Shown: piece after piece, positions 50,011 to 61,014 of the stretch
Layout: every line of letters starts with the position of its first letter
Numbering within the stretch: the stretch's first letter is position 1
Assembly: GCF_023343835.1 (NCBI RefSeq)
Contig: NC_064448.1
Coordinates: 13,547,531-13,611,530 of the forward strand
Source of the DNA: Lagopus muta
Lineage: Eukaryota; Chordata; Aves; Galliformes; Phasianidae
Direction of reading: 5' to 3'
Length of the DNA stretch: 64,000 nt
Notes under the pieces: model-generated
Database searches by the model: none
Told to the model about the DNA's origin: nothing
What the model saw: only the letters and a program-made list of their open reading frames with translations
Translations under genes and position numbers: made by a program

Positions 50011-53000
50011 CTGTAAAGAAGAAAGAAAAAATGAGTGCTATCTAAAATGCAAAGAACAACAACAACCAAACAGGCAACATCACCAACTACACAACAAATT
50101 CAGCTGTATCTGTCTGCCTTGGCCTCCTGGAGGTCAGTGAACTTCACATGAAGAATCTCCAGTGTTCTGCTCGGACAAAATGCAAAAAGGGAGAAGGAAG
50201 GTGCTCATTTCCTGCTCCCATTTTAGGCATGGAGTACACCTTTCTTAGAGACTGAGACCTCACGTTTTACACTGCCCAGATAAGCCAGAGACCTTTCAGT
50301 TTCCCCAGAATAACACAAAGTATACAAAGCATACATGCAGTAATACCATATCTGGCTTACAAACTTTGAGTCACCCACTCTCCACGCTTGCCCTATTCAC
50401 ACTATTTCCTCATACAGACAGGCTCTGGGAAATGGTTTTCTGACAGGTTTGTCTGCTTGAACTTTTTTCACTACTGTTAAGATCAAGCCCACTACACACT
50501 CTGGCAACACTTCTTTGTGTACAGAGATTTTTTGTGTACAGGTTTTTAAAGCAGGCAATTTCTTTCAATGAAATCCAGTTCCTCAAATGATTACCATAGC
50601 TAAGAAGCCTTTAAACTCCATTAAAGATGGCTCACCTCATTTCCCTCAGCCTCTTAACATGCCGTATGCATTTCTGCACTGTATAATCTATTTCTTCTTC
50701 CGTAGTGAAACGACCAATTCCAAATCTAAAGCAAAGGAGAACCATTACTAATTGGAATAGTGTGCACGTGGATGAGTGAAACAAACTCACCGTGAATTTT
50801 CAGCAGAAAAGAAACATATCTGGAAAGAAGGGGAAAATCACTCCACGCACCTTATAGAGGAGTGAGCCAAGTCTTCATCTGCTCCGATTGCCCGCAAAAC
50901 ATATGAAGGCTCCAGAGAAGCTGATGTGCAAGCACTAGGGAAAGGGAAGAAAGGCCAATCTCACACTTAAATTCACATGCAGATGCTACACTTCTCCAAC
51001 ACAGAACTGCTCACTTACACATCAATATTATTAACCTTTACGACAATTGATAGCAGGTTCCTCACCCTCTTGGAAATAACTAGTGAACGCAAGGAGACAG
51101 GAGCAAGGGCAGCAGTATTTCTGCTGCTAAAGAATGACAGGAGCAGACGTGACATGGAAATGAAGGGTAAGTAAGTTAGGAGCACGAAGAAAGAAGAGAA
51201 TACATAGATAACACTGTGCATTAGTACAATGCCAAACAGAAGCAGCAGTACTGCAGCCCAAGAGGTAGCTGAAGTAGAAGCTGTGCAAAGAAGACACAAG
51301 AGCCAAGGCAGAACTACCCAGGGAAGGCAACTTACCAACAGGAGCGTCAAAAAAGAAAAGAAAGATTTCACAAGTTGCTGCCTGGCAGCAATACAAATCA
51401 ATAAAAAACAGTGTGCAGAGGAATCCAGAGCAAGATGGCCTAGTGATGATAGTGAGGAACCTCCATCCTCGAGCAGTAGGCAAAACTGGCTACGTGTTGT
51501 TATGCAACTTGAACAGGTAGCAACTTGCAGCACAAACCATAATGCTGCTTTAAAACAAGTGCATGAAGCAGAGCCTCAGAACAGATTTTCACGTTGAAGA
51601 AGCACTGGCCTTCACTGTCACGTGAAGACTTGCTCTCCTTCTTCACATTACCAGCATGTTTCAATCTGAGATATGCACTGCTGACTTTGTTCTCAGAGGT
51701 GAGAAAAGGAAAGCACTTCATTAATTCCATCGTAAGCATGAAGCTGGTCTCAATAGCAGAAATGTTGCTCCTGTAGAGTCAATTCAGCTCTCTAAGAGTG
51801 TACTGAGTTTCTGCTTTAGCTTTAAACACAGACACTACTAACTGAGGTAATTCAGATATTTGCCCAGCCTCACTAGATACCAGTTATGATCTGCCACCTC
51901 TGTGAAACGCCGCTGAAGGACAGAAGTTCCAATGATGGCAGCCTTTACAAAGAATGTCACAGTCAGTTACAATTCAAGTCCACTCAGATGACACAAAGCA
52001 AGTTTGCAAAGCTGGCAGGCAGGAATTCCTACTTTTTTTGCTTTCAGGATGAGTAAATTTGACCTTCAGCTGGAATGTGCAACTTCACAAAACAACCATC
52101 CCAGAATGCAATCAATGCCAGGCTGACTCACCAACCAGCCCAGCAAGTACAGGGCACAGAGCAGATCCCTCCTTACTTTGTAAGTCATTATTTTCTCTCA
52201 GACATTATTTTCTCTCCAAAACATGCTGCTCTCCTCCCCACACATCCCACCTACCTTCCTGAAGATAGAGCCACGTCTTTCAGAGCCATGAGAAGACTCT
52301 CCCCTTCCACGTACGCAAAAGATAAATTGATGCATCCTACAAAAATAAATGGAGTAGAGAAAAGGAGAACTCCCACCAAGTGGAATGCACAGTAGGTCCT
52401 ACACCACACAGCAGCACCTGCACCATGTTTAACGACAGTGCATTATTCAGCCCCGGCCACTAACACCAAGGAGTCAGACGTTTCTAACAGGGTCAGGGTT
52501 CTTCTAGCATTACCTGGATAACGATGCTCTCTGTCTCCATTCATCACCACATCAGGAACTTCACTCATTATTTTTGTAACAAGCCGTTCTGCCAGTTGTG
52601 AGATTCGCTTATGGTCATACTAGCAAAGAAACCAAAGAGATGAAAATGAGGAACAGCACGCGTCTGAGCTCACCGAACTGCTCATGCCACCAGCCGTACA
52701 CAGACTGAAGTAGATGGCTGTGGCTATATTACATCTGAACCTTAAAAAGGGAACTTTAAAACTCCCACCCTACAGACTCTTATAAAAGAGAACTGCCAGC
52801 TTGATGCTAGCTAATTCAGTCTTCAAAAATTACCAATGATTCTGAAAGATCTATCTACAAACTGTCTCTCACAGGAGTGCCAAAGTTTTGTACTTAAATA
52901 CAAGCTAGGTACACGACATTAAATGACTTGCAACACAACCAAGGGCATCTGTTACAGTAGAAGTGTCCCTTACTCACCCAGGGGCATTCAAGGTGTATTA

Positions 53001-56000
53001 CATAAAACATGGACTCACAGTGAGTCAGCACACGGCAGAGCTGGGAACTCTGCCATCATGGGACTTCACCACACGTCACCTCCACAAGGAGGGCTGCCCA
53101 CGAGCAGAGACTCACTGCAGACTACAAACAATGTCACTTGCACTAAGAAAGCAGTAAGGCACAGCATCGGCTCCAGTGCTCAGAAATGGACAGACACACA
53201 CCTGTAACTCATACTTGCTTACAGTAGCCTGGTCATATTCTCCAAAAAAAAACCTTTAAAAGGAAACAAACTTTCCAATATGCTTTTTTTTTAAATGCCA
53301 GAATTCTGACAGAGTGGGAAAAGGCTCCAGATGTGAGGCTCCTGCAGCACTGAGGCTCTGTGGGCTCTTCAGCTTCCAACAAGGCTTCAGTAACCAGCAG
53401 CCCTGATGGCGGATCCCTGCCTGCCTCAGAGGAAGCACCTCCACCACGTGTACTGATGTGTCCCACCAGCAGCACATACAGCCTTAAATATCACAACTAG
53501 CAAATAGATCAAACAAGAATGAAACAACAACCCGCCATTAAATTATTAAAGTTCCAGCAAACCTAATTTACATACATTTAACAGAGTCATGCAATGGTTT
53601 GGGTTGGAAGGGACCTTTACAGCTCATCTAGTCCAACAGAACAGCAAACTAGAAAGTCTCATTGTTTCAGTACATATTAGATAAGCATGATGCATTCAGC
53701 TTCAGAGGGGCTGCAATATGTTTGCAGAGCAGAGACAAGTGCAAGCACTTCAAGCTGCATTTCACTAAAACCATAAATCATCAACGTTGTGAACAACCAA
53801 GATTCAAACCACTTCAAGCGAAAAGATAAGAAAGCTGAAACTCATCTTCCAGTTACACAAAACCTTCTGACCCCGAAGATCCACAACCCGTTACTTCATG
53901 TGATGATAATCCAACGTCGCTCACGCGCGCAGACACAAAATGAGCGACGGAGCCCACGCTCAAAGCGGCCCTGCTGCGTCAGCGCCCAGCCCCGCTCTGC
54001 CACGTACCTCCATCTCCTCCTGCGCCACCTCACACGCCGCCCCCAGGCCCACAGCCAGCGGGGTGGGCACAGTCCCCGATCGCAGCCCTCTCTCCTGGCC
54101 TCCACCGCTCTGCAGGGGCTCCAGCCGCACGCGCGGGCGCCGGCGAACATAGATGGCACCAACCCCTGCGGAACAAGGAGACAGGCTGGATGCGTGCAGT
54201 TCACGTCCACAGCTCTGCAATCATGAAAAGGGACTCCAAGACTCGGAAGCCTTTGTTTCCACAGCACTCCCGGACACCTCACAGGAGAAAAAGGCAGAGA
54301 AGGCACACAGAAGCACAAGGCTATCTAGAAAAAGTTTGCTCCCACCATTCGTACAGCTCTGCAGCTGCACTGCCAGGCTTCTGACACGGGGCAGCTCGGT
54401 TTCTCCCAGAACACTTCAGCACCTAAAGGCTCTGCACTGCCTGTTCTGGCAACCCTTGAGAAGATGAATTTCAGCCCTTTGCTCCAAAACTTCCATGCAC
54501 AGATATCTCACTCACTGATCACTCACCCACTGCACAGCCAGCCCCTACTGGGCCGAGGACAAACCTCTACAGGTTAAGTGATGGTAGCATTCACTACAAC
54601 AGACAGGCCTGACTTTCTACCTTCCACAGTTATTTCTTAAGGCAAACACAAAAAACAATTCTTTATAAAAACACTTCAATGAATACCTTTGGGCCCATAA
54701 ATTTTATGGCCACTGATGCTCATTAGATCAATTTTCAAGTCATTGACATCCATAGGAATTTTACCAACTGCTTGTGCAGCATCCGTGTGGAAGAAAACCT
54801 TACGTGCACGGCAGATCTCACCTGGAATAAAAACACAAAAGCAAGAAAGAAAAACATGACCTCGCCTAATTGTTATGACCCAATGATTCCAACAATGAAT
54901 CTAACGCAGCAGTTTATGGCAGGGACAAGTCCTGAGGTGCCAAAGGAAGGAATGCATACTGTCACACCCCCTTTACAGTTCAGCCAAGTGCCTGCAGCTG
55001 TTCAGAAGCTATGCTGGGCAGTTTCAGGCAGGTCACAAGGTAGGGCTACAGTGAGCTCCTTCAGCTGGAAAGCTAAAAGATCTTCCACTGCCGAGGGTTG
55101 GGATTGTTTCCAAACCCACACCTGCCAAGGCCTGGCCCTGTTTAACCACAGAGGGCTCAATGGGACACCCACATTTCTCAACAGCAGGACAAAATTAAGT
55201 TTTCTTCTTATGTTTCTTCTCAACATCTGTCTAGTACAAGCTTCCTCTCATGCTTATTCTTGCCAAGAGCAAGTGGCATTAAAAACTCTATTGCCCCAGT
55301 ACTTTTTACAGTACTCAGTTCCTTGCTCAGAGCACAAACTCATTGGTGACATCTCAACTCACTCAAGTCTACTATCCAACTTTTTTTTTGCATCCAGAGC
55401 TCAAATACACCGAGGGACAAGGAGATAAAAAACAACCCAGTCACCTTCCACAGAACCTTACTTTGCACAAACACATCCCACACTTCTCTGGGCAACATTT
55501 GGCATCATCCTGCTAGCATGGGCAGAATCTTCCCTTGTGGTCCATTAAGAACAGCACAGCTACTGCTCACAGCAGCTCACAGCCCTCGTCCTGTCAGTGC
55601 CCCAGGCTGACTCTGCAAGGCCTGGTCTATTTGGCTCCTTATCAAGATGTCATGAGAACACCAGCATTTGAACGTGGGACAACCGCAACAGCCTTGGGAG
55701 TACAGACACAGGATGATAACAGTCCTCAGGGCTATGAGCAGCTCAGCAATGGTCAGTTACTGTCAATAATGAAGACTGGGAAAACAGACTGGGGCACTCA
55801 CAGTGCTGCTTTCAGCACAGTCACAGGGGGAGAGGGAAAGAAAAAAAAAAGAAAGCAGAATCTAAGCAAGAGGAAAAACAGCTGCAGGGCAAGATAAGCT
55901 GCCTGCCACAGCCTGGGAAAACAACACCTTCCAGAACCATGCAGGGCACAGGCCTCAGCCTAAAAACTGCATACAAACTTCAACATCTTACAGAGGACAA

Positions 56001-56790
56001 CTTGAGTATGGGGAAGGAGGATGTTCTGGGGTCACCCTCACAGGAACTGCTGGCACACAACCACAGTGGGATCCCGAGAGCTACACAGGTTTATTACTAT
56101 ATTACATCTAAGATTTTCTACATGTAAATGTACATGTTTCTGCAGCACTTGACTATGAACATACTATGTTAAACGGCCCAAAGTGACATGGGGAGGCCAC
56201 TGGAAGCAGCTGTCTACTTACCAATGTCACGAATCGGCTGCTTCACTCCTATCTCGTTATTCACAGCCATCACAGAAACCAAGCTTGTGTCTGGCTGGAA
56301 GGCAGCCTCCAGCTCCTGGTGAACATTCAGGCAGGCAGAAGTTGTGACTCAAAGCAGAAAATTCACGACGCACACAATTTACCAGCAAGCCTCAGCCCTC
56401 AGCCCCCAAAATAACACCATCAGCAGCCCCCAGGTTCTGACAAGCAGCCCTGCTGAGCATGCTACCCCACACGAGCACAGAATGCTGGCAGGAAGCAGTG
56501 TGCCGAGGTGCATTTCTGCACATCCCAGTATGCACAGTGCCACCTGACATCGTCAAGTGAGCAAAGGCTTTTGCTGTATGTCTCATACATTGCCATGAAC
56601 TATTTTTTTAATGCATTAAACTCCCAGAAGCCAGTGTAAGCACCCACATCTAGACACAGCAAGGCTGACTGCAAAGCAATTGCACCACACAGAAGCATCA
56701 CACAAAGGAGGAGTGCACCAGCAAATTTCCCCATGAATGTCATTAACCCTTCCCTGCCTGCTGGCCTGATCCGTCCCTCCACCACACACA

Positions 56791-56829
<39 letters not shown>

Positions 56830-59038
56830 ACACACAGACACACACACACACTCTGAGCTGCACACCATGCCTAGACATAAAGCCAATGCTGCCTTTTTAC
56901 ACAACACAACCGAGGAAATCAGCATGCAGAACTTCTCAGTCTCAGGACTGTGGCCACCACACCCAGAAGGGAGCACTGCAGTCACTGTGCCTGCTGCCTC
57001 CAGTAGCTCCAGGCAGGAAATTCACCACCAGCTCCTGCACCAAAGCCAGCTGCAGCACAGCCATGGGCTTCCACAGGTACATGACAGCTCTGCCTGCATG
57101 GAGGAGCTGACAGCAGCTGTGATGAGAGATGGGATCTGGCAGACAAGCCTGGGGCACCAGACAGAACAGAGAATCCTCCAAACGTGGCAGATTGGACTGT
57201 GAATCTCCTACCCTGCTGTGATATTTATCATCCTTTCCCTCTGTATTATTAAGAGGACACGGGGTCCTCTTCAGCACCAGCCCCACCTACACACCTCTTC
57301 TCTCCTCACCATTTTTCTGCCGCTCGATATCTCACCTTCAAATCGATCAGCCCATTTTTTTGGACAGGCAGGTAAGTGATCTGAAAGCCTTCAGCCTCCA
57401 AGGAGCGGCAGGAATCCAACACACACTTGTGCTCTGTCTGCGTGGTAATGATGTGCTTCTTCCTGGACTTATAGAACCTCGCAACACCCTGCCAGGCACA
57501 GCACACGCACAGGAAATTCACTGTTAGGTCACCCAAGAGAGCAAGCTTTGTGTAAGATGCTCAAAATCAAGAGAAGAAAATGATGAAATCATTAATGAGA
57601 GAGGTGTAATGCACACCAGGCAATTCTGCGAGCACTCACTTCACAAAAGCATCTCACTTCCCGAACACCTGTGAAAAAATGCCACCAGACAGAAATCCAA
57701 ATGCTGCTTAGTGACAGGAATACCTCTTACAAACCTGCTATGGAGTCACTGCAATGAGAGCCTGAACGACCACAAACTGCAGACTAGAGGTTAAAACACA
57801 AGCTAGCCTTAGAGAAAAGAACATTTGTAATTAGCATCTCCATGTTTCCTAATAAAGATACCTACTGAGCAAGCAAGCAGAACTGCATTTGGTGCACATC
57901 AGACAAGCGTTCATTTTACCTGTGTAAAAGTGAGGTCACACCCTGAGCCAGCTGTGTGCACTTGACAAAAAACCGTGCACAGGAGATTAAATCGGAATTT
58001 CACGGACTTGTGGGGCCAAAGGTGGAGCACAGCACTACAGCCCCAGCCTTGGGAATGACAGCGAGCAGAGCACTGTGGGCAGTGCCCATAACAGCAGGAC
58101 AAGGGGAAATGGTTTCAAGTTGAGGGAGGGCAGATTGAGGTTGGATGTCAGGGGGAAGTTCTTTACAGAGAGGGCGGTGAGGTGCTGGAACTGCACAGCG
58201 CTCAGCCGAGAGCCCGCAGACCTGGCTGAGGTGCTGACATCTCTCAGGTGCACAGAGCTCCTGGCAGCTCTGTTTTAACACGATGCGTATCAGCACAGCC
58301 CTTTTACCTTGATGGCCATATTATTGGATTCCGTAGCCCCGCTGGTGAAAATGATTTCTCTCGGATCTGCTCCTATTAAATCTGCAACTTGCTGTCGAGA
58401 AAGAAAGGCAGGTTTGAGGCGCTGTGACACGCGATGAATTCACCATCCCGTTTCCAAGAGCGCTTCGCGGAGCGCCCGAGGCCTGCGGGCGGCCCGTTCC
58501 ACCGCGGCATCCAGCGCAGCCACCTCCCCTCGCTCCGGACCGCAGCGCAGCGCGGCGCTCCGCGCAATTCGTTGCCCCGGCCCGCACTCACCCGCCGGGC
58601 GCGTTCGGTGGCGGCCTCGCTCTCCCATCCGTACGCGTGGGTGCGGGAGTGCGGGTTCCCGTAGCAGGCGGTCAGGTAGGGCAGCATGCGGTCCAACACC
58701 CGCGGGTCCTGCGGGCACACACAGCGCTCAGCGCCGCTCCGCCGGCGGCGGCCAGGCGGGGCGGGCGGGGAGCCGGGCACGCACCAGCGGGGTGGTGGCC
58801 TGCACGTCCAGGTACAGCGGCCGCAGACCTCCGTCTCCGTCGCCGCGCGGCCCTGCGGAGAGAGCGAGGCGGGTGAGCCGGCCGTCGGGGGCCGTCGGGA
58901 GCCGCCCGGGCCCAGCGCAGCCGCCCCGGCCGTACCCTCTCCGCCCGCTTCGGCCCGCGTTCGCGGCGCCGTCGCCGAGAGCCGCCGCGGGGAGGGGAGA
59001 ACGGCCCGCAGGGCCGGCAGGCATCGCCACAGCTGCAT
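49947..59038 (-). CDS. NFS1: Cysteine desulfurase, mitochondrial, 13 coding exons, 445 aa (gene-level entry)
   Basis: NFS1 removes sulfur from L-cysteine with a PLP cofactor and supplies it for iron-sulfur cluster assembly in the mitochondrial matrix. Minus-strand coding exons: 59038-58936, 58852-58785, 58708-58592, 58391-58308, 57488-57336, 56315-56222, 54821-54687, 54165-54008, 52619-52514, 52336-52255, 50934-50851, 50725-50636, 50010-49947. All introns are GT-AG and frames join to 445 residues (human 457 from memory). Residues 1-30 are arginine-rich with almost no acidic residues, as expected of a mitochondrial targeting peptide. Visible family motifs: [10 protein letters not shown] (49-57), [12 protein letters not shown] (75-86), [25 protein letters not shown] (218-223), the PLP lysine in SGHKIYGP (K246), and the catalytic cysteine in SACTS (C369). 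It diverges from ROMO1 across a shared CpG promoter. Confidence 0.96.
50636..50725 (-). CDS. NFS1: NFS1 coding exon 12 (residues 395-425)
   Basis: This 90-bp exon encodes [20 protein letters not shown] and HVKRLREM. Confidence 0.94.
50851..50934 (-). CDS. NFS1: NFS1 coding exon 11 (residues 367-395)
   Basis: This 84-bp exon opens with [16 protein letters not shown]369 is the mobile-loop cysteine that carries the persulfide. Confidence 0.95.
50935..52254. other. NFS1 intron 10, no recognised feature
   Basis: The intron carries a 172-codon minus-strand open frame (51015-51533) overlapped by a 122-codon plus-strand frame. Neither resembles a known family and I treat them as chance. NFS1 introns 4, 5, 6 and 8 hold the repeats listed separately; otherwise they look ordinary. 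Confidence 0.4.
52255..52336 (-). CDS. NFS1: NFS1 coding exon 10 (residues 340-367)
   Basis: This 82-bp exon encodes [15 protein letters not shown] and VALSSG. It ends two bases into the serine codon just before the catalytic ACTS loop. Confidence 0.94.
52514..52619 (-). CDS. NFS1: NFS1 coding exon 9 (residues 305-340)
   Basis: This 106-bp exon starts [13 protein letters not shown] and includes PDVVMNGD. Confidence 0.94.
53577..53640 (-). repeat. CR1 LINE 3' tail fragment
   Basis: GGTTTGGGTTGGAAGGGACC followed by CATCTAGTCCAACAG is a reversed CR1 tail. It lies in NFS1 intron 8, in the gene's sense direction. Confidence 0.8.
54008..54165 (-). CDS. NFS1: NFS1 coding exon 8 (residues 252-304)
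   Basis: This 158-bp exon encodes [24 protein letters not shown] and [13 protein letters not shown]. It is GC-rich compared with its flanking introns. Confidence 0.95.
54687..54821 (-). CDS. NFS1: NFS1 coding exon 7 (residues 207-252)
   Basis: This 135-bp exon contains [14 protein letters not shown] and [13 protein letters not shown] with the PLP-binding lysine K246. Confidence 0.95.
56222..56315 (-). CDS. NFS1: NFS1 coding exon 6 (residues 176-207)
   Basis: This 94-bp exon encodes [19 protein letters not shown] and ends one base into a glycine codon. Confidence 0.94.
56783..56851. repeat. (CA)n microsatellite with GACA interruptions
   Basis: About 34 CA dinucleotides with three CAGACA interruptions, in NFS1 intron 5. 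On the NFS1 sense strand it is (TG)n. It gives rise to spurious cysteine/valine and threonine/histidine open frames. Confidence 0.95.
57336..57488 (-). CDS. NFS1: NFS1 coding exon 5 (residues 125-175)
   Basis: The exon has 51 codons: [22 protein letters not shown] (histidine that stacks on PLP) and QKNGLIDLK. Confidence 0.95.
58086..58205 (+). repeat. CR1 LINE fragment
   Basis: ATAACAGCAGGACAAGGGGA, then GAGGTTGGATGTCAGGGGGA and GTTCTTTACAGAG, are CR1 3' UTR blocks. The fragment sits in NFS1 intron 4, antisense to the gene, and is nearly identical to 62702-62800 in the long CR1 copy. Confidence 0.85.
58308..58391 (-). CDS. NFS1: NFS1 coding exon 4 (residues 97-124)
   Basis: The exon has 28 codons: [15 protein letters not shown] and TSGATESNN, which binds PLP phosphate in this family. 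Confidence 0.94.
58592..58708 (-). CDS. NFS1: NFS1 coding exon 3 (residues 58-96)
   Basis: The exon has 39 codons, phase 0, including MLPYL and [17 protein letters not shown]. Confidence 0.94.
58785..58852 (-). CDS. NFS1: NFS1 coding exon 2 (residues 35-57)
   Basis: This 68-bp exon encodes [14 protein letters not shown], the first conserved motif of the enzyme. Confidence 0.92.
58936..59038 (-). CDS. NFS1: NFS1 coding exon 1 (residues 1-35)
   Basis: The start is [10 protein letters not shown] at 59038. The exon encodes the targeting peptide and ends one base into a glycine codon. The frame stays open further upstream, but that sequence is the polypurine promoter tract and ROMO1 antisense. 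Confidence 0.88.
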
Positions 59039-59051
59039 GGCCGCGGGACCC

Positions 59052-59117
59052 GAGGGAGGGAAGAAGGGAGGGAAGAAGGGAGGGAGGAAGGGAGGAAGGG
59101 AGGAAGGGAGGAAGGGA
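59052..59117 (+). repeat. Polypurine (GGGA/GGAA) tract
   Basis: Sixty-six uninterrupted purines made of GGGA, GGAA and GAA units, beginning 14 bases upstream of the NFS1 ATG. If transcribed it is a pyrimidine-only stretch in the NFS1 5' UTR. Mirror-like purine tracts of this type can form triplex DNA. Confidence 0.9.
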
Positions 59118-59167
59118 CGGACGAACGGACAGCGACGACGCGGCGCCGCTCCGCCCCTTCCGTCCGT

Positions 59168-59177
59168 ACCGGAAGTG
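59168..59177 (+). promoter_or_regulatory. ETS / NRF-2 (GABP) motif
   Basis: ACCGGAAGTG is a strong match to the GABPA/ETS consensus. GABP (NRF-2) sites are common in promoters of nuclear genes for mitochondrial proteins, and it lies between NFS1 and ROMO1. Confidence 0.7.
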
Positions 59178-59249
59178 GAGGCCGAGGCGGCGGTGCGGGG
59201 CGGTGCGGGGAGCCGAGCGCGGAGTTGAGCGCGGAGCGCTGTGTTGCAG

Positions 59250-59380
59250 ATGCCCGTGACCGTGGGCCCGTACGGGCAGTCGCAGCCCAGCTGCTTCGAC
59301 AGAGTGAAGATGGGCTTCGTGATGGGCTTCGCCGTGGGCATGGCCGCGGGAGCGCTGTTCGGTACCTTCTCGTGCCTCAG
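59250..59380 (+). CDS. ROMO1: ROMO1 coding exon 1 (residues 1-44)
   Basis: The start is [20 protein letters not shown]; the exon ends SCL plus two bases of an arginine codon before GTGCTG. Confidence 0.95.
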
Positions 59381-60632
59381 GTGCTGCGGGGCGGGGGTCC
59401 GCTGTGCTCTGCGGGACCGCGGCGGGTGGAAGCGCGCCTCGGCGGGGCCGGGCTGCGGGAAACGCGGGGCTGCGGGGCGTTGTTGCTGGGCTCTTCGCGT
59501 TGGGGCGTCCGCCGTGTGATAAAACGCGGCGAGAGTTTGGTAGCCCGGAAAGGGGGAAAGTTCGCACAACTTGGGCTGATAAAGTTGACTAAAGGGCGTC
59601 CGATCCTCCTCAGACCCTGCGGAACGTTTGAGCGCACCGCCCCGTGCGTCCCAGCGGGATACGGGCTTCGGGCTGCGAAGGATCGGCGCTGTACTGAGAT
59701 GGCACGGCCGCGTTACTGGGCTGTGCTGTGCTGTGAGGAAACGCTCTGCGTGAAATCGGGCACCGCTGCAGCTCTTAAAAGCCAACAGCAGTAGAAGTGT
59801 CCGAGAAGAAATGATTATTTTGCTTTAGCCCAACTTCATATAAACACAGACTGGAGAACAGAAGTGTGTCTGAATGCTTCCAGATCTTTGGAGCTTTTCT
59901 CACATTGAAAATACAGCACCAGTAGTACATAGGAAGTCCATTCACAGCGTGGTTCGTGGTGTAATGGCATTACACCTGCTGCAGATGGAGAGGCTGGTGG
60001 TACAGCAGCTAACACCGCTGTAGCTAACACTAACATTCCCGCCATTCAGATCCCTGCAGCACCAAGCCATTTCTCACCACGTTAAGGGCTGTGGGGCACT
60101 GGCAGGTGGAGATGCTCCCCTCCTCTGTGCTCCTTGTGCAGCCCGTCCTACAGCTGGCAGCACGCCTTTTGTGGAGCTGGGGCACAATGCCCCATATTCT
60201 CCCTTAGCTGACCCTGGCGCAGCCCACAGCACAGCCCTGCAGCACCAAGCAGCGCCCGCTGCTACCGCTGTGTCTGCAGCTGGGATGGAACTGTCCCAAG
60301 GCACGGAGCTGTAGTACAAACCAGCCCCAGTTTTCCTTGTGGCACGTCAGGTCATTGGTTGCTGGCAGAGCCTGAGGGCGTCGCTTCACGTTGAGCCTGG
60401 ACAAAGGAGAACGGATTCAGGCTCCCCTGCGGCCGTTAGCTGGCTGCATCAGTTGGTTTCTGCCGCGTACGTCTGCAGCAGGCTTCAGCCTTGATGTAAT
60501 TTTTGCCTTTCTCTTTATCTCAGGATTGGCATGAGAGGACGAGAGCTGATGGGCGGCGTTGGCAAAACGATGATGCAGAGCGGTGGGACGTTCGGGACGT
60601 TCATGGCTATAGGCATGGGAATCCGCTGCTGA
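59250..60632 (+). CDS. ROMO1: Reactive oxygen species modulator 1, 79 aa, two coding exons (gene-level entry)
   Basis: ROMO1 is a small inner-mitochondrial-membrane protein linked to ROS production, cristae and import. Coding exons 59250-59380 and 60524-60632 join with an AGG arginine codon split across a GT-AG intron of 1143 bp. The product has 79 residues, equal to the human length I recall, and differs from it at only a few positions. Residues 21-44 form a glycine-rich hydrophobic segment ([18 protein letters not shown]) and residues 58-79 a second glycine-rich one ([18 protein letters not shown]). I chose ATG 59250 because the protein then matches the family exactly; an AG immediately precedes it, so a 5' non-coding exon is possible. 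Confidence 0.96.
60524..60632 (+). CDS. ROMO1: ROMO1 coding exon 2 (residues 44-79) and stop
   Basis: After the acceptor TTATCTCAG, the exon encodes [18 protein letters not shown] through GIRC and TGA. Confidence 0.96.
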
Positions 60633-60692
60633 ACCGGAGCTCGGGCTTCTAATCCAAAGCGTCCCTGCGCAGCCACCCCCTGTACCATAATC

Positions 60693-60698
60693 AATAAA
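60693..60698 (+). terminator. ROMO1: ROMO1 polyadenylation signal (AATAAA)
   Basis: A canonical AATAAA lies 61 bases after the ROMO1 stop, with a GT-rich stretch (GTGGTTTTTGTGATGTTGTG) starting about 20 bases further on. Confidence 0.85.
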
Positions 60699-60739
60699 GT
60701 CTTTAGATACTGAAATGCAGTGGTTTTTGTGATGTTGTG

Positions 60740-61014
60740 CCCTCTGTGCTGTAGCATCTTCATGTAGACATCATCTTTACAGGATTTCTGCTTTCCTCAC
60801 CTCCTGTACTCCATAACAATGAGAATTCACACCCCTCTGCACTTCGTTAAAATTTCTCGAGCAGTGAACACGCTTTTCCCTCTGCTGCTTGGGCACCTCA
60901 GGTTTCTGATGCAGAACTGGTCCACTTCATTCATGCACTTCCCCAGTCTAGGAGTTATTTTGCTGTTAATTCAGATCAGCTACCAAATTTCTCTTGTATT
61001 GCAATAGTATCTGA
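60740..61014 (+). other. Short intergenic stretch, nothing recognised
   Basis: This lies between the ROMO1 poly(A) site and the CR1 copy. Only a 62-codon chance frame is visible. Confidence 0.4.

Larger units (their letters stand above)
59039..59249. promoter_or_regulatory. NFS1/ROMO1 bidirectional promoter
   Basis: Only 211 bases separate the two divergent ATGs. The interval contains a 66-base polypurine tract, an ETS motif and no TATA box. Both products act in mitochondria, so shared control would make sense; that is inference. Confidence 0.8.
58400..59520. promoter_or_regulatory. CpG island spanning NFS1 and ROMO1 5' ends
   Basis: Dense CpG covers NFS1 exons 1-3 and ROMO1 coding exon 1. 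It is the expected landscape of a bidirectional housekeeping promoter. Confidence 0.75.

Noticed and set aside
56600-56985. Cysteine/valine-repeat frames near 56.8 kb
   Set aside because: They are translations of the (CA)n microsatellite in NFS1 intron 5.
58376-59785. 469-codon minus-strand frame running through NFS1 exons 1-3
   Set aside because: It reads through introns and ROMO1 antisense sequence in GC-rich DNA. Splice sites and family length support the spliced NFS1 model with start at 59038.
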